The translations under genes and the position numbers were made by a program. 36,513 nt of DNA, from contig JAZRGE010000003.1 in NCBI GenBank assembly GCA_045644025.1, positions 1 to 36,513 of the forward strand, given 5' to 3'. Each line of letters opens with the position of its first letter. Position 1 is the stretch's first letter. Below are positions 7,406 through 16,526 of the stretch, piece after piece. The notes under the pieces are model-generated. The model ran no database searches, was not told the DNA's origin, and saw only the letters and a program-made list of their open reading frames with translations. Source of the DNA: JAZRGE01 sp045644025. GTDB lineage: Bacteria; Bacillota; Clostridia; Oscillospirales; Acutalibacteraceae.

Positions 7406-8200
7406 ATGAAGACCAGGATCATAAGCGGTGTTGTGGGTGCAGCTGTTTTTGCTGCAGTAATCGCTCTGCAGATGTTTTTTCAAAGTTTTCCCGTGCTGGC
7501 AATAGCGCTCAGCTTGTTGGCGGCCATGGCGGCTTATGAGCTGCTCTATGCCACGGGCCATATGAAGAATATCGCGGTTGTGATTGCAGGTATGCTGGCC
7601 GCTGCAGGAATAGTGCTTCGCATCGGCGGAGTGCTGCCTGTAAGGCTTATCTACATAGTGGGAGCCTATGCTGCCGTAGCGTTGATTGCCGCCCTTGTTA
7701 AGAACAAGGATATCACCCCTTCCAACGTGGCTTTTTCTCTGCTTGCCGCCTTGGCCGTGGGCTATTCCTTTGCCTGCATTGTGCCCCTTGTGAATATGGC
7801 AAGAAATATGTTCTATTTCTGGATGCTGTTCATCTGTGCCTGGGGCTCCGACACAGGCGCATATTTCGTAGGCTGTGCCCTTGGCAAGCATAAGCTGGCT
7901 CCCGTGCTCAGCCCTAAAAAGACTGTTGAGGGCCTTATCGGCGGTATAGCCGTGTGCATCGGCCTTTGCATCGGCCTTTATTTCTTGGTGTTGGGCCACG
8001 CTCCCAATAATTGGTTCAAGCTCATCGCTGCCGCTGCCGCTTTCTCCGTGGCAGGAGTTGTGGGTGATATCACCGCTTCCTATATCAAGCGTGATGCCGG
8101 CATAAAGGACTACGGCAAGCTTATGCCCGGCCACGGCGGTGTGATGGATAGGTTTGATAGCGTGCTCTTTATTGCGCCCCTTATGTATATAGTTTTGTAA
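7406..8200 (+). CDS. cdsA: Phosphatidate cytidylyltransferase (CDP-diacylglycerol synthase)
   Basis: A polytopic membrane enzyme of 264 residues with about seven to eight hydrophobic segments. It makes CDP-diacylglycerol from CTP and phosphatidic acid, the branch point to all phospholipids. The diagnostic C-terminal signature is complete: GDITASYIKRDAGIKDYGKLMPGHGG followed by DRFDS near the end, with the metal-binding aspartates in place. The conserved CAWGSDTGAYFVG...LSPKKTVEG block precedes it. The ATG at 7406 has a perfect AAGGAGG 7 nt upstream; a longer in-frame reading back to 7268 would overlap uppS and is not supported. Confidence 0.96.
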   Translation: MKTRIISGVVGAAVFAAVIALQMFFQSFPVLAIALSLLAAMAAYELLYATGHMKNIAVVIAGMLAAAGIVLRIGGVLPVRLIYIVGAYAAVALIAALVKNKDITPSNVAFSLLAALAVGYSFACIVPLVNMARNMFYFWMLFICAWGSDTGAYFVGCALGKHKLAPVLSPKKTVEGLIGGIAVCIGLCIGLYFLVLGHAPNNWFKLIAAAAAFSVAGVVGDITASYIKRDAGIKDYGKLMPGHGGVMDRFDSVLFIAPLMYIVL

Positions 8201-8212
8201 GGAAGAATATTT

Positions 8213-9355
8213 ATGGTACAAAATCTTTCTGTTTTAGGCTCCACAGGATCTATAGGCACTCAGGCCGCTCAGGTGGCCAAAGCCAGAAATTTTAATATTG
8301 TTGCCATTGCTGCAGGCCGCAACGTGGCCGTGGCAGAAGAGCAAGTGCGTTGCTTTGCTCCCAAAATAGCCGCTATGGCCGATGAAGCTGCCGCTAAGGA
8401 GTTGGCTCTTCGCGTGGCAGACACATCCACAAAGGTGGTTTCGGGTGCCGATGGTGTGCTGGAAGTTGCCACCTGCGCCGAAGCCGATACTGTGCTTAAT
8501 TCCATCGTGGGCATTGCAGGCCTTGCTCCCACAATGGCCGCAATAGAAGCCGGCAAGGATATTGCTCTGGCTAATAAGGAAACGATCGTCACCGCGGGTG
8601 AAATCGTTATGGCCGCCGCCGCTCAAAAAGGTGTGAATATTCTGCCCGTGGATAGCGAGCATTCAGCTATCTTCCAGTGCCTGCAGGGCGCGGCAGGGAA
8701 TAGACCCAAGAAAATATTGCTCACGGCTTCGGGCGGCCCCTTCTTTGGCAAAAAGGCCGAAGATCTTCGGGATATCACTCCCGCCCAGGCGCTTAAGCAT
8801 CCTAATTGGGATATGGGCGCAAAAATCACTATCGATTCCGCCACTTTGATGAATAAGGGCTTGGAAGTTATCGAAGCAGTGCATCTTTTTGGTATGCCTG
8901 CCGATGCAATAGACATAATAGTTCATAGGGAGAGTATTATCCATTCGGCTGTGGAGTTTGCTGATGGCGCAGTTATTGCTCAGCTTGGCGTTCCCGATAT
9001 GAAGCTTCCCATTCAGTATGCTCTCACGTATCCTGAGCGATATGAATGTGAAAATGCTCCGCTGGATCTTAAAAAGCTGGGCAGCCTCACCTTCTACGAG
9101 CCCGATACCGACACGTTCCGTTGCCTTGCCGCATGTCTTAGCGCAATAAAGCAGGGCGGACTTAAGCCTGCCGCCGCCAACGGCGCCAACGAGCTGGCTG
9201 TGGAGCTCTTCTTAAAGGGTGAAATAGGCTTTTTGGATATCGGCCGCCTTGTGGAGGCTGCGGTGGATAATCAGCCCCACGTGGAAAGTTTCACGCTGGA
9301 GGATGTTTTTGCGGCCAATATTGCCGCCCGCGAATTTGTTTTGAAGAATAGGTGA
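8213..9355 (+). CDS. dxr: 1-deoxy-D-xylulose 5-phosphate reductoisomerase
   Basis: A 380-residue enzyme that converts DXP to MEP with NADPH, the committing step of the MEP isoprenoid pathway. The NADPH loop GSTGSIG is at residues 9-15; LANKETIVTAG follows near 121-131; the metal ligands are in PVDSEHS (Asp147, Glu149) and MNKGLE (Glu218). The C-terminal four-helix part is complete. RBS AAGGAAG precedes the ATG. Its product feeds IspG, coded two genes downstream, and ultimately UppS, so the operon links isoprenoid supply to its use. Confidence 0.97.
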   Translation: MVQNLSVLGSTGSIGTQAAQVAKARNFNIVAIAAGRNVAVAEEQVRCFAPKIAAMADEAAAKELALRVADTSTKVVSGADGVLEVATCAEADTVLNSIVGIAGLAPTMAAIEAGKDIALANKETIVTAGEIVMAAAAQKGVNILPVDSEHSAIFQCLQGAAGNRPKKILLTASGGPFFGKKAEDLRDITPAQALKHPNWDMGAKITIDSATLMNKGLEVIEAVHLFGMPADAIDIIVHRESIIHSAVEFADGAVIAQLGVPDMKLPIQYALTYPERYECENAPLDLKKLGSLTFYEPDTDTFRCLAACLSAIKQGGLKPAAANGANELAVELFLKGEIGFLDIGRLVEAAVDNQPHVESFTLEDVFAANIAAREFVLKNR

Positions 9356-10491
9356 TTAAAATAGAAGCCATCAATCTTATGTCCTTTGCCGGAATCTGGA
9401 ACTCCGCTTGGCCTGTAATCCTGGCCGTGGTGCTGTTTCTTATAATGATTGTTATTCACGAGCTGGGCCATTTTGTGGCCGCCAAGCTCTTGGGTGTGCG
9501 AGTGAACGAATTTTCGGTGGGATTTGGTCCAACTATATTCAAAAAGCAGGGTAAGGAGACCCTTTATTCCTTCCGCCTTGTGCCCTTTGGCGGCTTTTGT
9601 GCCATGGAGGGTGAAGACGATGAAAGTGCCGATGAGCGCGCTTTTTGCAATAAAGCCCCCTGGCGCCGATTTATAATCGTTGCGGCAGGTGCCGTGTTCA
9701 ATATTATTTTTGGATTTATCCTTGCGGCCTGTATTGTTGTGCCGCAGGATGCTTATGCATCCACCACCGTTTCTCGCTTTAGTGACACAGCTGTTTCCGA
9801 TTCGGCAGGCGGCCTTATGGTGGGGGATAAAATATTAAAAATAAACGGTCGAAAAGTGGCCACAAGCTTTGAAATGAGCTACAACTTCACCAACATCAAG
9901 GGTGATATCACACCTTTGGAAGTGTCTGATTTCGAGCAGAACTCCGTGCAGACGGTGGATACAGTGGCGCTGGAGATGGTTGTGGAGCGTGATGGTGAAA
10001 AGGTCACTCTGCCTGCCGTGCCCTTTGCCTATGAAGAGAGTGACGGAATAAGGTTTGTGAAGCTGGATTTCTGGGTTCAGCCAATTGAGCGCACCTTTCT
10101 TACCGCTCTGGATCAGACATTTAAGACTACGTTTTCTTATATCAAAATAGTGCTTTGGTCTTTGGTGGATCTGCTCTCGGGCAAATACGGCCTTAGCGCA
10201 ATGGGCGGCCCCGTGGCCGTGGCCGATAGCCTTAGCCAGGCAGCAAAATCGGGCCTTTCCTCGCTGTTGCCTATGCTCTGCCTTATCACAATCAATTTGG
10301 GCGTGTTTAATCTTCTGCCCGTTCCGGCCCTGGATGGCGGCAGGCTCTTCTTTATTCTGATAGAGATGATCTTCCGCCGACCCATAGCCAAGAAATTCGA
10401 GCCTTATGTTCACGCCGCAGGCCTGGTGATTCTGCTGGGGCTTATCGGCGTAGTAACTATAAACGATATAATCAGACTTATAAAAGGATAG
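9352..10491 (+). CDS. rseP: RIP metalloprotease RseP/RasP (site-2 protease)
   Basis: A membrane zinc protease of 379 residues, family M50, that cuts transmembrane segments of anti-sigma factors and remnant signal peptides. The zinc motif HELGH lies at residues 36-40 in the first membrane segment, and the third ligand is in the LDG motif (PVPALDGGRL near 325-334). A PDZ domain lies between, around residues 140-240 (MVGDKILKING). The start is GTG at 9352, overlapping the dxr stop as GTGA; an ATG at 9379 would also leave a complete protein, and neither has a strong RBS. The uppS-cdsA-dxr-rseP order is widely conserved. Confidence 0.95.
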   Translation: MIKIEAINLMSFAGIWNSAWPVILAVVLFLIMIVIHELGHFVAAKLLGVRVNEFSVGFGPTIFKKQGKETLYSFRLVPFGGFCAMEGEDDESADERAFCNKAPWRRFIIVAAGAVFNIIFGFILAACIVVPQDAYASTTVSRFSDTAVSDSAGGLMVGDKILKINGRKVATSFEMSYNFTNIKGDITPLEVSDFEQNSVQTVDTVALEMVVERDGEKVTLPAVPFAYEESDGIRFVKLDFWVQPIERTFLTALDQTFKTTFSYIKIVLWSLVDLLSGKYGLSAMGGPVAVADSLSQAAKSGLSSLLPMLCLITINLGVFNLLPVPALDGGRLFFILIEMIFRRPIAKKFEPYVHAAGLVILLGLIGVVTINDIIRLIKG

Positions 10492-10499
10492 TGGGATAA

Positions 10500-11537
10500 A
10501 TGTCTAAAGCTGTTAAGGTTGGAAATATCTATATCGGCGGCGGTGCGCCTGTGTCGGTTCAGTCTATGCTTTGTGTGCCTGCTCACGATTTCGAGGGCAA
10601 TATCAGGCAAGCTAAGGCGCTTGAGGCTGCAGGCTGCGATATTATCCGCCTTGCTGTGCCCGATATGGAAACGGTGAAGCTTATCCCTCTGCTTAAGGAA
10701 TCGGTTTCCACCCCCTTGGTGGCCGACATTCATTTTGATTATCGCCTCGCTATCGAGAGTGTTCACGCAGGCATAGATAAGGTGAGAATCAACCCCGGCA
10801 ATATCGGTGAAGAATCCCGTGTGAAGGCTGTTGCCGATTGCTGCCGAGAGCACAACGTGCCCATCAGAGTGGGTGTGAATTCCGGCTCGGTGGAAAAGGA
10901 GATTCTGGCTAAGTTTGGCGGCCCCACAGCCCGTGCCATGGTGGAAAGCGGCCTTTATCATATCTCTTTGCTTGAAAAATACGATTTCACCGATTCGGTG
11001 CTTTCTCTTAAATCTTCCAACGTGCAGACAATGTACGATGCCTACGTTACCGCTTCCCAAATGTGCGATTATCCGCTCCATTTGGGGGTGACAGAAGCGG
11101 GCACGCTTCACCGCGGCACCATTAAATCCGCCGCAGGAATCGGCGGCCTGCTGCTTCGCGGTGTGGGTGATACTATCCGTGTCTCGCTCACAGACGATCC
11201 CGTGAACGAAGTGAAGGCAGGAATAGACCTGCTTAAATCCGTGGGTAGGAGAGCGGGTGGAATCAAGTTTGTTTCCTGCCCTACCTGCGGCCGCACAAAG
11301 ATCGATCTTATCGGCCTTGCAAAGGCGGCGGAAGAAGCGCTGGAGGGCGTGGATAAGGATATCACGGTGGCCATAATGGGCTGTGTTGTGAATGGGCCGG
11401 GAGAGGCCAGAGAAGCCGATATCGGCATTGCAGGCGGCGATGGTTGCGGCCTGATATTCAAAAAGGGTGAGATCATCCGCAAGGTGGATGAAGCCCAACT
11501 GCTTGAAGCCCTTAAAGAAGAAATTGAAAAAATGTAG
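10500..11537 (+). CDS. ispG: (E)-4-hydroxy-3-methylbut-2-enyl-diphosphate synthase
   Basis: A 345-residue iron-sulfur enzyme of the MEP pathway that reduces methylerythritol cyclodiphosphate to HMBPP. The TIM-barrel part is marked by VADIHFDYRLA and KVRINPGNIG (near 78-102). The 4Fe-4S ligands are Cys260 and Cys263 in SCPTCGRT and Cys295 in GCVVNGPGE, with the conserved Glu302 in the same motif. The very short N-terminus relative to Escherichia coli is normal for Firmicutes. It follows rseP by 8 nt in the same operon. Confidence 0.97.
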   Translation: MSKAVKVGNIYIGGGAPVSVQSMLCVPAHDFEGNIRQAKALEAAGCDIIRLAVPDMETVKLIPLLKESVSTPLVADIHFDYRLAIESVHAGIDKVRINPGNIGEESRVKAVADCCREHNVPIRVGVNSGSVEKEILAKFGGPTARAMVESGLYHISLLEKYDFTDSVLSLKSSNVQTMYDAYVTASQMCDYPLHLGVTEAGTLHRGTIKSAAGIGGLLLRGVGDTIRVSLTDDPVNEVKAGIDLLKSVGRRAGGIKFVSCPTCGRTKIDLIGLAKAAEEALEGVDKDITVAIMGCVVNGPGEAREADIGIAGGDGCGLIFKKGEIIRKVDEAQLLEALKEEIEKM

Positions 11538-11555
11538 TTTGAAGGATGATACATA

Positions 11556-14500
11556 ATGGCGGTCGTTTCCGATATATTCGGTAAGATATTGGATGATGAA
11601 ATGCGGCAGTTCTGGGCAGAAGTGCCTGTGCTTGGCTGCCGTGCCAACAAGGAAGAAAGAATACTCTGCGCTGCTTTGCGGCCGCAGAGTTTTATTGCGC
11701 CCAAAATCTGCCGCGAGTTTGAGGAATTTATTAAGCACCACCTTCGCCTGAACCGTGTGGAGCTGGATATAAGCTTTGATGCCGCCCTGCTCGATGCCGC
11801 CACAGCCAAGGAGATCCTTTGCGACGTGGCCGATCATTATCCTTTGCAATCCTTCTATCTTGCTTCGGCCGAAGTGGAGATTTCGGGTGAGATCATCACG
11901 CTCTATTTGCAGAACGGCGGCGCCGAAGAGGTGAAGACTGCTAAAATAGACAGCACGTTTATTAAAAGAATCAATGCCCTTTTCGGCACCAATAAAAGCG
12001 TGGAGCTGGCAGGCACTCTCTTTGTGGAGCGCCCCGAAATGCCCCCTATTCCCGATGAGATAGTGCTCCCCAAAAGGGAAGATCAGCCCGCTCCGCAAAA
12101 GGTGGAGGTGGCAGTGAATAAGCCAATGCCCGAGCCCAGAAAAAGGATAAAGACAGGCCACCAGCCCACAGCCGATATGCCGGTCTATCTGGATAGTGCT
12201 CAGGTGCTTTATGGCAAGCCGATAGGCATTTTCCCTGCCAGGCAGATAGATATCTCTCCGGACGACGGCGAGATCGTAGTCTGGGGAGAGATAAGTGATT
12301 TCAAGCTTGTTCCCACCCGCCGTGGCACGTCGCAGCGTCTGGAATTTATTATGACCGACTACACCAACGCCCGAAAGGTGAAGGCCTATATAGATAACAA
12401 CAAGCTGGGTGAATTGGAAAAGCTTAAAGACGGCGACTGCGTGCTGGTGCGCGGCGCTCTCACCTTGGATGAATATGATAAATGGGATCACGATTATTTC
12501 ATTAAGCCCAGAGATATCTCCAAGCTGGATAAGTACGACGAAACCGACGAATGCGAACTTAAACGCGTGGAGCTCCACGCTCACACAAATATGTCTATGT
12601 TGGATGCCACGGCTGCAGCATCCGACCTTATTAAGCGCGCCAACAAATGGGGCCACAAGGCTCTTGCTATCACAGATCACGGTGTGCTCCAGGCCTATCC
12701 CGATGCTATGAATGCTTCCGATGGTATAAAAAAGAGCGGCGGAGATTTCAAGGTGATCTACGGTGTGGAAGGCTATCTGGTAGACGATACCGAGACTGCC
12801 GCCAGCGGCAACGGTAGCTTTTCGGCTGATGGAGATTTTGTTGTCTTCGATCTGGAGACTACCGGATTCTATCCCAAAAGCAGCAGCATAATCGAAATCG
12901 GTGCGGTTAAGCTCAGCGGCCGCCAGGTTGTGGGCAGATTTTCCACCTTTGTGAATCCGGGAGTGGCTATTCCCACCAATATCACCGAGCTCACGGGTAT
13001 AGACGATAAAATGGTGGCAGGTGCCCCCGATGAAGAAACAGCAGTGGCCGATTTTCTTAAGTTCTGCCGCGGATGCACCTTGGTGGCCCACAACGCCGCC
13101 TTTGATCTTTCCTTTATAAGCTCGGTTGCCCGCAGAATGAACGTGGAATTTAATCCCGATAGTATCGACACAGTGGCTCTGGCAAGGATACTTCTGCCCG
13201 AACTTAAGAACCACAAGCTGGATACTGTGGTGAAGGCGCTGAATCTGGGCAATTTTAATCACCACCGTGCCGATGCCGATGCCGAAATCCTTTCATCTGC
13301 ATTCTTAAAGCTTATAGATATGGTGGCAAAAAAAGGCGATATATCTTCGCTCTCGGCTCTTAATGCCGCTCTGGGCAACACCGATGTTAAGTTTCTTAAA
13401 AGGCACCACATAATCCTTCTTGTAAAAAATATGGCAGGCCTTAAGAACCTTTATAAATTGGTCTCCCATTCCAATATACACACCTTCCACAAGCTTCCCC
13501 TTATGCCCCGCACGGTGATAGATAAGCACCGCGAAGGCATAATTATAGGCAGCGCCTGCGAGCAGGGTGAGCTTTATCGCGCCGTGCTGGAAGATAGGCC
13601 CGAGGAAGAATTGCTCAAGATTGCCGACTACTACGATTATCTGGAGATCCAGCCCGATGGCAACAACGCCTTTATGATAAGAGAGGGAATCGTGGGGAGC
13701 AACGAAGATCTCCACGAGATCAACCGCAGGATAATTGCGCTTGGCGATAGGCTGGGCAAGCTCACCGTGGCCACGGGCGACGTGCATTTTCTCACCAAAC
13801 GCGATGAAGTTCTCCGCCGCATAATTATGGCCGGCAAGGGCTTCGACGACGCCGATTATCAGCCACCCCTATATCTTAAAACAACCCAGGAAATGCTCTC
13901 GGATTTTTCCTATTTGGGTGATAGAGCAATGGAAGTGGTTGTTACCAACACCAATAAAATTGCCGATCAAATAGAGAACATACGCCCCATTCCTAAGGGA
14001 CTTTACCCTCCCGGAATCGAGGGCGCTAAAGAGATACTCACAAACGTTACAATGGATAAAGCTCACAGTATTTATGGCGATCCGCTGCCCGAGCTGGTGC
14101 AGGCCCGCCTGGATAAGGAATTGGGCTCTATTATAGGCAACGGTTTTGAGGTTATGTACGTTACAGCCCAGAAGCTGGTGGCCGATTCGGAAGCCCACGG
14201 CTACTATGTTGGCTCCCGTGGATCGGTAGGCTCTTCCTTTGTGGCCACAATGATGGGTATCTCCGAGGTTAATCCTCTGCCTGCCCATTATAATTGCCCC
14301 CATTGCCACTACACCGAGTTCCCAGATAACGGAATTGAATCCGGCTTCGATCTTCCCGTGAAGAAATGCCCTAAGTGCGGCACCGTGATGGGAAGCGACG
14401 GCCAGAACATCCCCTTTGAAACATTCCTTGGCTTTGAGGGTGATAAGGTTCCTGATATCGATCTTAACTTCTCGGATGAATATCAGTCCTTTGCCCATAA

Positions 14501-15896
14501 GTTCACGGAAGAGCTTTTCGGCCGTGAAAACGTGTTTAAGGCAGGAACTATCCAGACTATTGCCGATAAAACAGCCTTCGGTTTTGTTAAGGGTTATGCC
14601 GCCGATAGAGGCCTTAATTTAAGCTATGCCGAAATATCCCGCCTTTCTTCCCTTATAGAAAAGGCGGCTGTTAAACGCACCACAGGCCAGCATCCCGGTG
14701 GTATGGTTGTTGTGCCTGCCGATATGGAAATTTATGATTTCTGCCCCATTCAGCACCCTGCCGACGATGTGAATTCCGATACTCTCACCACCCACTTCGA
14801 TTTCCACGCCATCCACGATAATATCTTGAAGTTGGATGAGCTGGGCCACGTGATACCCACTATTTATAAATATCTGGAAGAGTACACGGGCAAAAAGGTG
14901 ACAGAAGTGCCTATGAACGATCCGCAGGTGCGTAAGCTTTTCGTGAGCACCGAGCCGCTGGGTGTCACAGAAAAGGATATCTATTCTAAAAACGGCACCT
15001 ACGCTATGCCCGAGCTGGGCACCAACTTTGTGCGTGAAATGCTGTTGGAATCCCAGCCCAAAACTTTTGCCGACTTGGTGCAGATTTCAGGTCTTTCCCA
15101 CGGTACCGACGTGTGGATAGGCAACGCGCGAGATCTGATTATGAACAATGTCTGCACCATTTCCGAAGTTATCGGAACGCGTGATAATATTATGACCTAT
15201 CTTATCTCCAAGGGTCTGCCTAATAAGATGTCCTTCGATATTATGGAGATAGTGAGAAAGGGCAAATCCACCAAGCTGCTCACCGATGATCACAAGGCGG
15301 CAATGCGCGAAGCGGGCGTTCCCGAGTGGTACATAGAATCCTGCATGAAGATTAAATATATGTTCCCCAAGGCTCACGCCTCGGCCTACATGATATCGGC
15401 TCTCAGAGTGGGTTGGTACAAGGTCTATGAGCCGCTGGCCTTCTATGCAGCCTATTTCACGGCCCGACCCGACGATGTGGAAGTGAAAACCGTTGTGGCA
15501 GGTAAGGCTGCTGTGAGGAAACGAATCGACGGTATTAATTCTCTGATCCAGCAGAAAAAAGACGTGCCTAAAAAGGAAATGGACGTTTATAACAAGCTTA
15601 TAATTATCAACGAAATGCTCAGCCGCGGTTTGGAATTTTTGCCCATCGATCTGCTTAAATCCCACGCATCTAAATATATTATTGAAGATGGCAAGATCCG
15701 TCTGCCATTCGGCGCGTTGGGCGGTGTTGGCCAGAAGGCGGCCGAATCGCTGCAGAAGGCAGCACGGCGCGGCAACTTTATTTCCCGCGAGGAGTTGCAG
15801 ATAGAGGCAGGCGTTTCCAAAACAGTTATCGAAGCTTTGGCCGAAGCCGGCGCATTGGATTTCCTGCCCGATACCAACCAATTATCTTTCTTTTAG
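11556..15896 (+). CDS. polC: DNA polymerase III alpha subunit, PolC type
   Basis: The replicative polymerase of low-GC Gram-positives, 1446 residues. Domain order: an N-terminal tau-binding-like region to about 150; an OB fold (VVWGEISDFKL near 245, through about 320); the first half of the PHP domain (ELHAHTNMSMLDA near 337, ITDHGV near 373); an inserted DnaQ-type 3'-5' exonuclease with VVFDLETTGF near 427, LVAHNAAFDL near 508 and HRADADAE near 570; the rest of PHP; then the polymerase palm and fingers with a zinc site (CPHC near 914, CPKC near 938) and the catalytic DIDLNF near 966. The proofreading exonuclease inside PHP is specific to PolC. Length is normal and there is no frameshift. RBS AAGGATGA. 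In Bacillus subtilis proS separates rasP and polC; here ispG takes that place. Confidence 0.98.
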   Translation: MAVVSDIFGKILDDEMRQFWAEVPVLGCRANKEERILCAALRPQSFIAPKICREFEEFIKHHLRLNRVELDISFDAALLDAATAKEILCDVADHYPLQSFYLASAEVEISGEIITLYLQNGGAEEVKTAKIDSTFIKRINALFGTNKSVELAGTLFVERPEMPPIPDEIVLPKREDQPAPQKVEVAVNKPMPEPRKRIKTGHQPTADMPVYLDSAQVLYGKPIGIFPARQIDISPDDGEIVVWGEISDFKLVPTRRGTSQRLEFIMTDYTNARKVKAYIDNNKLGELEKLKDGDCVLVRGALTLDEYDKWDHDYFIKPRDISKLDKYDETDECELKRVELHAHTNMSMLDATAAASDLIKRANKWGHKALAITDHGVLQAYPDAMNASDGIKKSGGDFKVIYGVEGYLVDDTETAASGNGSFSADGDFVVFDLETTGFYPKSSSIIEIGAVKLSGRQVVGRFSTFVNPGVAIPTNITELTGIDDKMVAGAPDEETAVADFLKFCRGCTLVAHNAAFDLSFISSVARRMNVEFNPDSIDTVALARILLPELKNHKLDTVVKALNLGNFNHHRADADAEILSSAFLKLIDMVAKKGDISSLSALNAALGNTDVKFLKRHHIILLVKNMAGLKNLYKLVSHSNIHTFHKLPLMPRTVIDKHREGIIIGSACEQGELYRAVLEDRPEEELLKIADYYDYLEIQPDGNNAFMIREGIVGSNEDLHEINRRIIALGDRLGKLTVATGDVHFLTKRDEVLRRIIMAGKGFDDADYQPPLYLKTTQEMLSDFSYLGDRAMEVVVTNTNKIADQIENIRPIPKGLYPPGIEGAKEILTNVTMDKAHSIYGDPLPELVQARLDKELGSIIGNGFEVMYVTAQKLVADSEAHGYYVGSRGSVGSSFVATMMGISEVNPLPAHYNCPHCHYTEFPDNGIESGFDLPVKKCPKCGTVMGSDGQNIPFETFLGFEGDKVPDIDLNFSDEYQSFAHKFTEELFGRENVFKAGTIQTIADKTAFGFVKGYAADRGLNLSYAEISRLSSLIEKAAVKRTTGQHPGGMVVVPADMEIYDFCPIQHPADDVNSDTLTTHFDFHAIHDNILKLDELGHVIPTIYKYLEEYTGKKVTEVPMNDPQVRKLFVSTEPLGVTEKDIYSKNGTYAMPELGTNFVREMLLESQPKTFADLVQISGLSHGTDVWIGNARDLIMNNVCTISEVIGTRDNIMTYLISKGLPNKMSFDIMEIVRKGKSTKLLTDDHKAAMREAGVPEWYIESCMKIKYMFPKAHASAYMISALRVGWYKVYEPLAFYAAYFTARPDDVEVKTVVAGKAAVRKRIDGINSLIQQKKDVPKKEMDVYNKLIIINEMLSRGLEFLPIDLLKSHASKYIIEDGKIRLPFGALGGVGQKAAESLQKAARRGNFISREELQIEAGVSKTVIEALAEAGALDFLPDTNQLSFF

Positions 15897-15905
15897 GAGC
15901 AATAA

Positions 15906-16442
15906 ATGAAGCAGAGCAGGCTCTACACCAAAAGATTATTTCTGCGCCCTTTTGATTTGGGTGACTTAAAGGCTACCTACGATCTTTGCTCGCGCCCCGA
16001 AACGTCGCGCTACTCCCTATGGGAGCCACACAAAAATTATTGGGATAGCTTCCGCTATCTTTGGTTTGTGTGGTTTAGGAGCGCAGGTGTGCATTGGGCG
16101 GTGCTTTGCCGCGAGAGCGGCCTGCACATCGGTAGCTGCAGCTTTGTGCAGATAAACTATGATTCCAAAGAAGGGGAAATAGGCTATAGCGTGCATCCTT
16201 CTTATTGGCATAGGGGCTACGGCACCGAAATTGCCCGTGCCCTTATATCTTATGGCTTCGAAAAACTGGGGCTTAGCAAGGTGTACGTGCGTGTGATGCC
16301 CGAAAATATCCACTCAATAGCTCTGGCCGAAAAGGTGGGAATGAAGCGGCAAAATCAAGAAATCGAGTTCGTGCCGGATGGTGATATTCGCAGGGAAGTG
16401 GTAAGGTTGGAAATTTCCCGTGAAGAATATTGCAAAAAATGA
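15906..16442 (+). CDS. GNAT N-acetyltransferase, RimJ/RimL-like
   Basis: A 178-residue acetyltransferase. The N-terminus (RLYTKRLFLRPFDLGDL) and the acetyl-CoA loop WHRGYGTEIARALISYGF (near 101-118), followed by V...N.HSIALAEKVGMK, are typical of RimJ/RimL-like GNATs that acetylate protein N-termini or small amines. The substrate cannot be inferred. AGGAG lies 7 nt upstream of the ATG and the gene follows the polC stop after 9 nt, so it is the last gene of the pyrH-polC transcript. Confidence 0.9.
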   Translation: MKQSRLYTKRLFLRPFDLGDLKATYDLCSRPETSRYSLWEPHKNYWDSFRYLWFVWFRSAGVHWAVLCRESGLHIGSCSFVQINYDSKEGEIGYSVHPSYWHRGYGTEIARALISYGFEKLGLSKVYVRVMPENIHSIALAEKVGMKRQNQEIEFVPDGDIRREVVRLEISREEYCKK

Positions 16443-16462
16443 TCTTTTTCGCAAAAAAGCTA

Positions 16463-16490
16463 TTGATTATGTGCTTTAATATGTTAAAAT
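16463..16490 (+). promoter_or_regulatory. Promoter of the diadenylate cyclase operon
   Basis: TTGATT (16463-16468) and TAAAAT (16485-16490) are separated by 16 nt in an AT-rich gap between the GNAT gene and the cyclase gene. Confidence 0.65.
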
Positions 16491-16526
16491 AAATTATGTA
16501 AATCTGATTTTTGGGGAGGTATTATA

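Noticed and set aside
7280..8221. A 313-codon minus-strand frame opposite cdsA
   Set aside because: Antisense shadow with low-complexity His/Gly content; the plus strand has the full CdsA signature.
10410..13265. A 951-codon open frame on the minus strand opposite ispG and polC
   Set aside because: It is antisense to two clear essential genes, has no domain I recognise, is rich in His/Ile/Gly as expected from the reverse complement of this codon usage, and has no RBS or promoter.
16430..16454. TTGC-A5...T5-GCAA inverted repeat after the GNAT gene as terminator
   Set aside because: The stem is mostly A-T with a mismatch and there is no clean U-tract; too weak to call.
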